64,000 nucleotides of DNA, from contig CAVSZE010000003.1 of assembly GCA_963732375.1 (NCBI GenBank), forward strand, positions 593,042 to 657,041, given 5' to 3'. Position 1 is the stretch's first letter; each line of letters begins with the position of its first letter. The notes below the pieces were generated by a model that made no database searches, was not told the origin of the DNA, and was given only the letters and a program-made list of their open reading frames with translations. This document shows, one piece after another, positions 61,226 through 64,000 of the stretch. Both the position numbers and the translations under genes were made by a program. Source of the stretch: RPQJ01 sp963732375 (GTDB taxonomy: Bacteria > Pseudomonadota > Gammaproteobacteria > Steroidobacterales > Steroidobacteraceae).

Positions 61226-61744
61226 ATGAAACCAGTCCGCTTTGCGATCGCGCTGCTTCTGCCGATCTTTGTGGCCTTCACATCTTCTGTCGCCGCGCGG
61301 GCCGCTCCACTTGAAACAGCGCCCGAGATCCGGATCGACGTCCCCGTCGTGCTTAAAAAGGCGAAGGTCGTCTTCGACATGGATCACACCGCGTTCGTCG
61401 GTGACACACCGATCGGGCTGAAGCAGATGGAGATGATGGTGGACCGATTCAAGCAGGGGGGCACCGAGTGGAGCATGGCTGCCATTTTTCATGGGACCGC
61501 GGGCTACATGCTCCTCAATGATGACGCATACAACTCGGCTCGCATGACCACGACGGGCAACCCCTACAAGACGTCGATTGCACGCCTGCTGAACGAGGGC
61601 GTCCTGGTCGAGGAGTGCGCCGTCACGATGAAGGCCAACAAGTGGACGAACGGTAATCTGCTTCCCGGCGTGAAGGTGAACTCGGGCGCAAACCTTCGAA
61701 TCGTGGATCTTGTTCAACAAGGCTACGTGATGCTGCAGCCGTAG
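61226..61744 (+). CDS. Exported DsrE/DsrF-family protein
   Basis: 172 residues from the ATG at 61226. A signal peptide ends A-R-A-A. The DsrE-like fold is indicated by V-V-F-D-M-D, A-A-I-F-H-G-T-A-G, N-P-Y, L-L-N-E-G-V-L-V-E-E-C-A-V-T-M and N-L-R-I-V-D-L-V-Q-Q-G-Y. Periplasmic versions are of unclear function, possibly sulfur carrier. The cysteine in E-E-C-A-V matches the usual active-site position. Confidence 0.83.
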   Translation: MKPVRFAIALLLPIFVAFTSSVAARAAPLETAPEIRIDVPVVLKKAKVVFDMDHTAFVGDTPIGLKQMEMMVDRFKQGGTEWSMAAIFHGTAGYMLLNDDAYNSARMTTTGNPYKTSIARLLNEGVLVEECAVTMKANKWTNGNLLPGVKVNSGANLRIVDLVQQGYVMLQP

Positions 61745-61796
61745 ATGCGCGCCGGCGCCGGGTTTCGATCCGCGCAACGTCGCAAGCTCGCCGATC

Positions 61797-63560
61797 GTGC
61801 CTAGCCGTCACATTCGAGCACTCGCCCGTCGGCCGATCCGATTGCTGACGCGCGCGAGGCTGCTGTTCCTCGGACACGAGGAGCTCACCGGCCTTGTGTT
61901 CTGGGCCGCCTTGACCGGGTTTCTCGGGGCGCTCGCGAGCGTGCTCTTTCGCGAAGGCATACGCCTTTTCCAGTGGCTCTTGACCGGCGAGACCCGGGGC
62001 CTCGTCCAGACGGCGAGCGCCCTCGAGGGATGGCAACGTGTCGTTACACCCGTGATCGGGGGCATCGCTTCGGGACTCGTTCTCCACTTCGGCACACGAC
62101 TGGTCGGCCGACGGCGTTCCGTCGATTACATGGAGGCCGTCGCAGTCGGTGACGGAACAATCGCGGCCCGGCCAACGCTCGTGCGAAGTCTCTCGTCTCT
62201 GCTGACGATCGGTTCCGGCGGCTCGATCGGCCGCGAGGGACCGATGGTACAGCTCGCCGCTCTCATAGGCTCGAAGCTGGGTTTCGTCTCCAGGGCCCCT
62301 GTGCCGAGGCGCCGACTGCTGGTCGCCTGCGGCGCCGCCGCCGGTATCTCCGCTGCGTACAACGCTCCGATTGCAGGCGCGCTGTTCGTCGCGGAGATCG
62401 TAATGGGTTCGATCGCAATGGAGAGCTTCGGCCCCCTGCTCGTCGCGTCCGTGACCGCAAACGTCACCATTCACAAGTTCCTCGGCTATGGACCTGTGTT
62501 TACGGTGCCGCACATGCAGTTTGGTGCCAACTGGGAGCTCATCTTCTACGGGTTGCTGGGGGTCCTCGTTGGCCACCTCGCGCCGTCGTTCCTCGCGCTG
62601 CTGGACTGGACGGAACGTCGATTCGACGAACTGCGGATGCCGCTTTATCTGAAGCTCGGCCTCGGCGGCCTCGTCGTCGGCCTGATCTCGCTGGCCTTTC
62701 CGCAGGTCTGGGGCAATGGCTACAGCGTGGTCGGCACGATCCTGGACGGAAAACTCGTCGGGTGGCTGCTGCTGGCCGTCCTGGGGGCAAAGGTCGTCAG
62801 CACGGCCGCCACCGTCGGGTCGGGGGCCGTGGGCGGAATCTTCACGCCGACGCTGTTCCTGGGCGCGGCCGTCGGCGCGGTGGCGAGCGCGCTCGTACAC
62901 CTGGCCTTGCCAGGGGCCCTCTCTTCACCCGGGGCCTACGCTCTGGTCGGGATGGGCGGCTTCCTCGCCGCCACGACCCATGCCCCGCTCATGTCGATCC
63001 TGATGATTTTCGAGATGACGCTCGACTACGAAGTCGTTCTGCCGCTGATGCTTGCCTGCGTCACGGCGCACTTCACGGCAAAGGCGTATCGACACGGTCG
63101 CTCCGTATACGACGAGTCTCTTCGCCCCGATGGAATCTCCGGCGTGCCCGACTGGCACCTCCGAACAGTGCAGGCCTTGGTGAAGCCGGCGGCGGCCACC
63201 GTTTCGGAGCACACGACGGTTCGCCAGATGCTGGACCAACTGCCGCGACGACCGGTGCGGACCGTGTATGTCGTCGACGACCGACGGGAGTTGCTGGCCG
63301 CGCTCGAACTTCCACGGACGCTCGAGGGTGTTCGCAAGGGCGAAATCGATCCGGATCAGGAAGTGAGTCGGCTCGCGACTCCCGTTCCATTCGTGCTGAC
63401 CCCGGACATGAGCCTTACGAGTGCGCTCGACGTATTTCTAACGCAGCGAGCCAAGGTTCTCCCGGTCACCGCGGGCCACTGGCACACGACCCTGCTGGGC
63501 GAAGTCTCTCGTCACGATCTGCTGCTCGCACTTCAAGACCGCATCGGCGGCAAGGAATGA
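61797..63560 (+). CDS. ClC-type chloride channel/antiporter with CBS domains
   Basis: 587 residues; GTG start at 61797 with no strong ribosome site. The ClC selectivity motifs G-S-G-G-S-I-G-R-E-G-P (about residue 140) and G-S-G-A-V-G-G-I-F-T-P-T-L-F (about 342) are intact. The C-terminal 130 residues form a pair of CBS domains (T-V-R-Q-M-L-D-Q-L, L-T-S-A-L-D-V-F). It moves chloride, with or without protons, across the inner membrane. Ends shortly before repeat copy B. Confidence 0.9.
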   Translation: MPSRHIRALARRPIRLLTRARLLFLGHEELTGLVFWAALTGFLGALASVLFREGIRLFQWLLTGETRGLVQTASALEGWQRVVTPVIGGIASGLVLHFGTRLVGRRRSVDYMEAVAVGDGTIAARPTLVRSLSSLLTIGSGGSIGREGPMVQLAALIGSKLGFVSRAPVPRRRLLVACGAAAGISAAYNAPIAGALFVAEIVMGSIAMESFGPLLVASVTANVTIHKFLGYGPVFTVPHMQFGANWELIFYGLLGVLVGHLAPSFLALLDWTERRFDELRMPLYLKLGLGGLVVGLISLAFPQVWGNGYSVVGTILDGKLVGWLLLAVLGAKVVSTAATVGSGAVGGIFTPTLFLGAAVGAVASALVHLALPGALSSPGAYALVGMGGFLAATTHAPLMSILMIFEMTLDYEVVLPLMLACVTAHFTAKAYRHGRSVYDESLRPDGISGVPDWHLRTVQALVKPAAATVSEHTTVRQMLDQLPRRPVRTVYVVDDRRELLAALELPRTLEGVRKGEIDPDQEVSRLATPVPFVLTPDMSLTSALDVFLTQRAKVLPVTAGHWHTTLLGEVSRHDLLLALQDRIGGKE

Positions 63561-63603
63561 GACCCTGCCGCCGGTCGAGGTGGGCGCGAGAAGGCTCCCC
63601 GAC

Positions 63604-63900
63604 AGTCCGATGGTCGGCCCATTTCGGGCCGAAATGACGCCCGATAGTCCGCGGGCGATACCCGGAACCCATTGCAAATCATCGAGTTGGGAGTGGTGGC
63701 CAGGGACGGACCGATTCGCGAAGCGAATCAGGACAGCGCAGCTGCCCGAAGGGCGAGGATCGGCCCAGGCCGATCCGAGTCAATCGAACCATCGACACGC
63801 GGATTTTCAGTCCAACGGAGAGTCCGGTTCGGTGCGAGTAAGCCGAAGATCGAAAACGACTTCTCTCTTGGCCGACCGAACCGCCCCGCCCGACCGAGCC
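63604..63900. repeat. tRNA-like dispersed repeat, copy B (297 bp)
   Basis: Same order and spacing as 59287-59583: a front hairpin TCGGCCC-ATTTC-GGGCCGA (63613-63631), the 134-bp core at 63677-63810 and the tail GGCCGACCGAACCGCCCCGC. It begins 44 bp after the ClC stop and nothing else is visible to the window end. A 90-codon open frame runs through it but reads the hairpins in order and is not a likely gene. Confidence 0.88.
63694..63873 (-). other. Expanded tRNA-Phe-like sequence, copy B, 180 nt
   Basis: Same layout and length as 59377-59556. Here the anticodon arm keeps GGA-CTGAAAA-TCC (63812-63800), better paired than in copy A. The 5' acceptor strand reads GGCCAAG, giving one mismatch against CCTGGCC. 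Confidence 0.6.
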
Positions 63901-64000
63901 CATACCGAGCCGGAACGGCGAGAGCCGGACGAACCAGGCGGTAAGCCGAAGAAGCGCAAGGGCGTCGGGGCATCGCGACCGAACGGTTTCCGAACTGCGC

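Noticed and set aside
63672..63944. 90-codon open frame reading through repeat copy B, with similar peptides in copies A, C and D
   Set aside because: The similarity is explained by the DNA repeat itself. Base changes between copies are not biased to third positions, and the sequence spells hairpins and tRNA-like parts.

Overview
The window is high-GC, gene-dense bacterial chromosome. Gene content (TonB/ExbBD, lipoproteins, OmpA-like proteins, XylM/AlkB-type hydroxylase, DUF2189, DUF2784, YaeQ, two ars operons) fits a Gammaproteobacterium with a hydrocarbon/lipid-oxidising lifestyle, perhaps near Nevskiales or Steroidobacterales. That placement is inference from gene families, not a phylogeny. 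I found no complete rRNA, tRNA or CRISPR array.

Layout. (1) 1-7.7 kb: a partial TPR protein, an AraC regulator divergent from a XylM/AlkB-type hydroxylase and its XylA-like [2Fe-2S]/FAD reductase, a tonB-exbB-exbD operon and a TlpA-like thioredoxin. (2) 8-17 kb: metal and arsenic resistance. It holds a CDF exporter, arsR-arsC-arsD-arsA-acr3, and a second operon arsR2-permease-arsE-arsF-arsG of the organoarsenical type. Each operon starts at its own palindromic operator. (3) 17-28 kb: YaeQ, a TIR-TolB-TPR protein, an M14-like peptidase, folE with a BLUF photoreceptor, an SRPBCC-SDR fusion, a CFA-synthase/FAD-oxidoreductase pair resembling the 10-methyl fatty acid genes, a bacterial caleosin, a CBS protein and a SYLF protein. 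(4) 28-42 kb: an alcohol/aldehyde oxidation operon (ALDH::Fe-ADH fusion, HesB/DUF779-like protein, GMC oxidoreductase, FAD-linked oxidase), a HigBA-like toxin-antitoxin pair, several envelope proteins, a di-haem cytochrome c peroxidase, a second GMC oxidase and a crotonase. (5) 43-64 kb: an accessory-looking zone of small membrane and hypothetical proteins, lipoproteins, a frameshifted OmpA-like gene, an amidohydrolase, an IS3 element split by an unrelated gene, a homocysteine S-methyltransferase-like protein, a DUF2975/XRE pair, DsrE and ClC proteins, and many hairpin-rich repeats.

How the genes fit together. The hydroxylase, GMC oxidases, ALDH::ADH fusion, FAD-linked oxidase and crotonase could take an alkyl or aryl substrate through alcohol and aldehyde to acid and beta-oxidation. 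The CFA/FAD pair and the caleosin suggest modified membrane or stored fatty acids.

The most unusual signal is non-coding. Two collinear repeats of about 297 bp (59287-59583 and 63604-63900), with a 134-bp core differing at one base, carry a degenerate tRNA-Phe-like sequence on the minus strand. It has a CCA end, acceptor strands, a GAA anticodon loop and a T-arm, and is expanded to 180 nt by hairpin-rich insertions. Diverged copies lie at 41716-41876 and 26283-26326, and a front-end fragment at 7761-7800.
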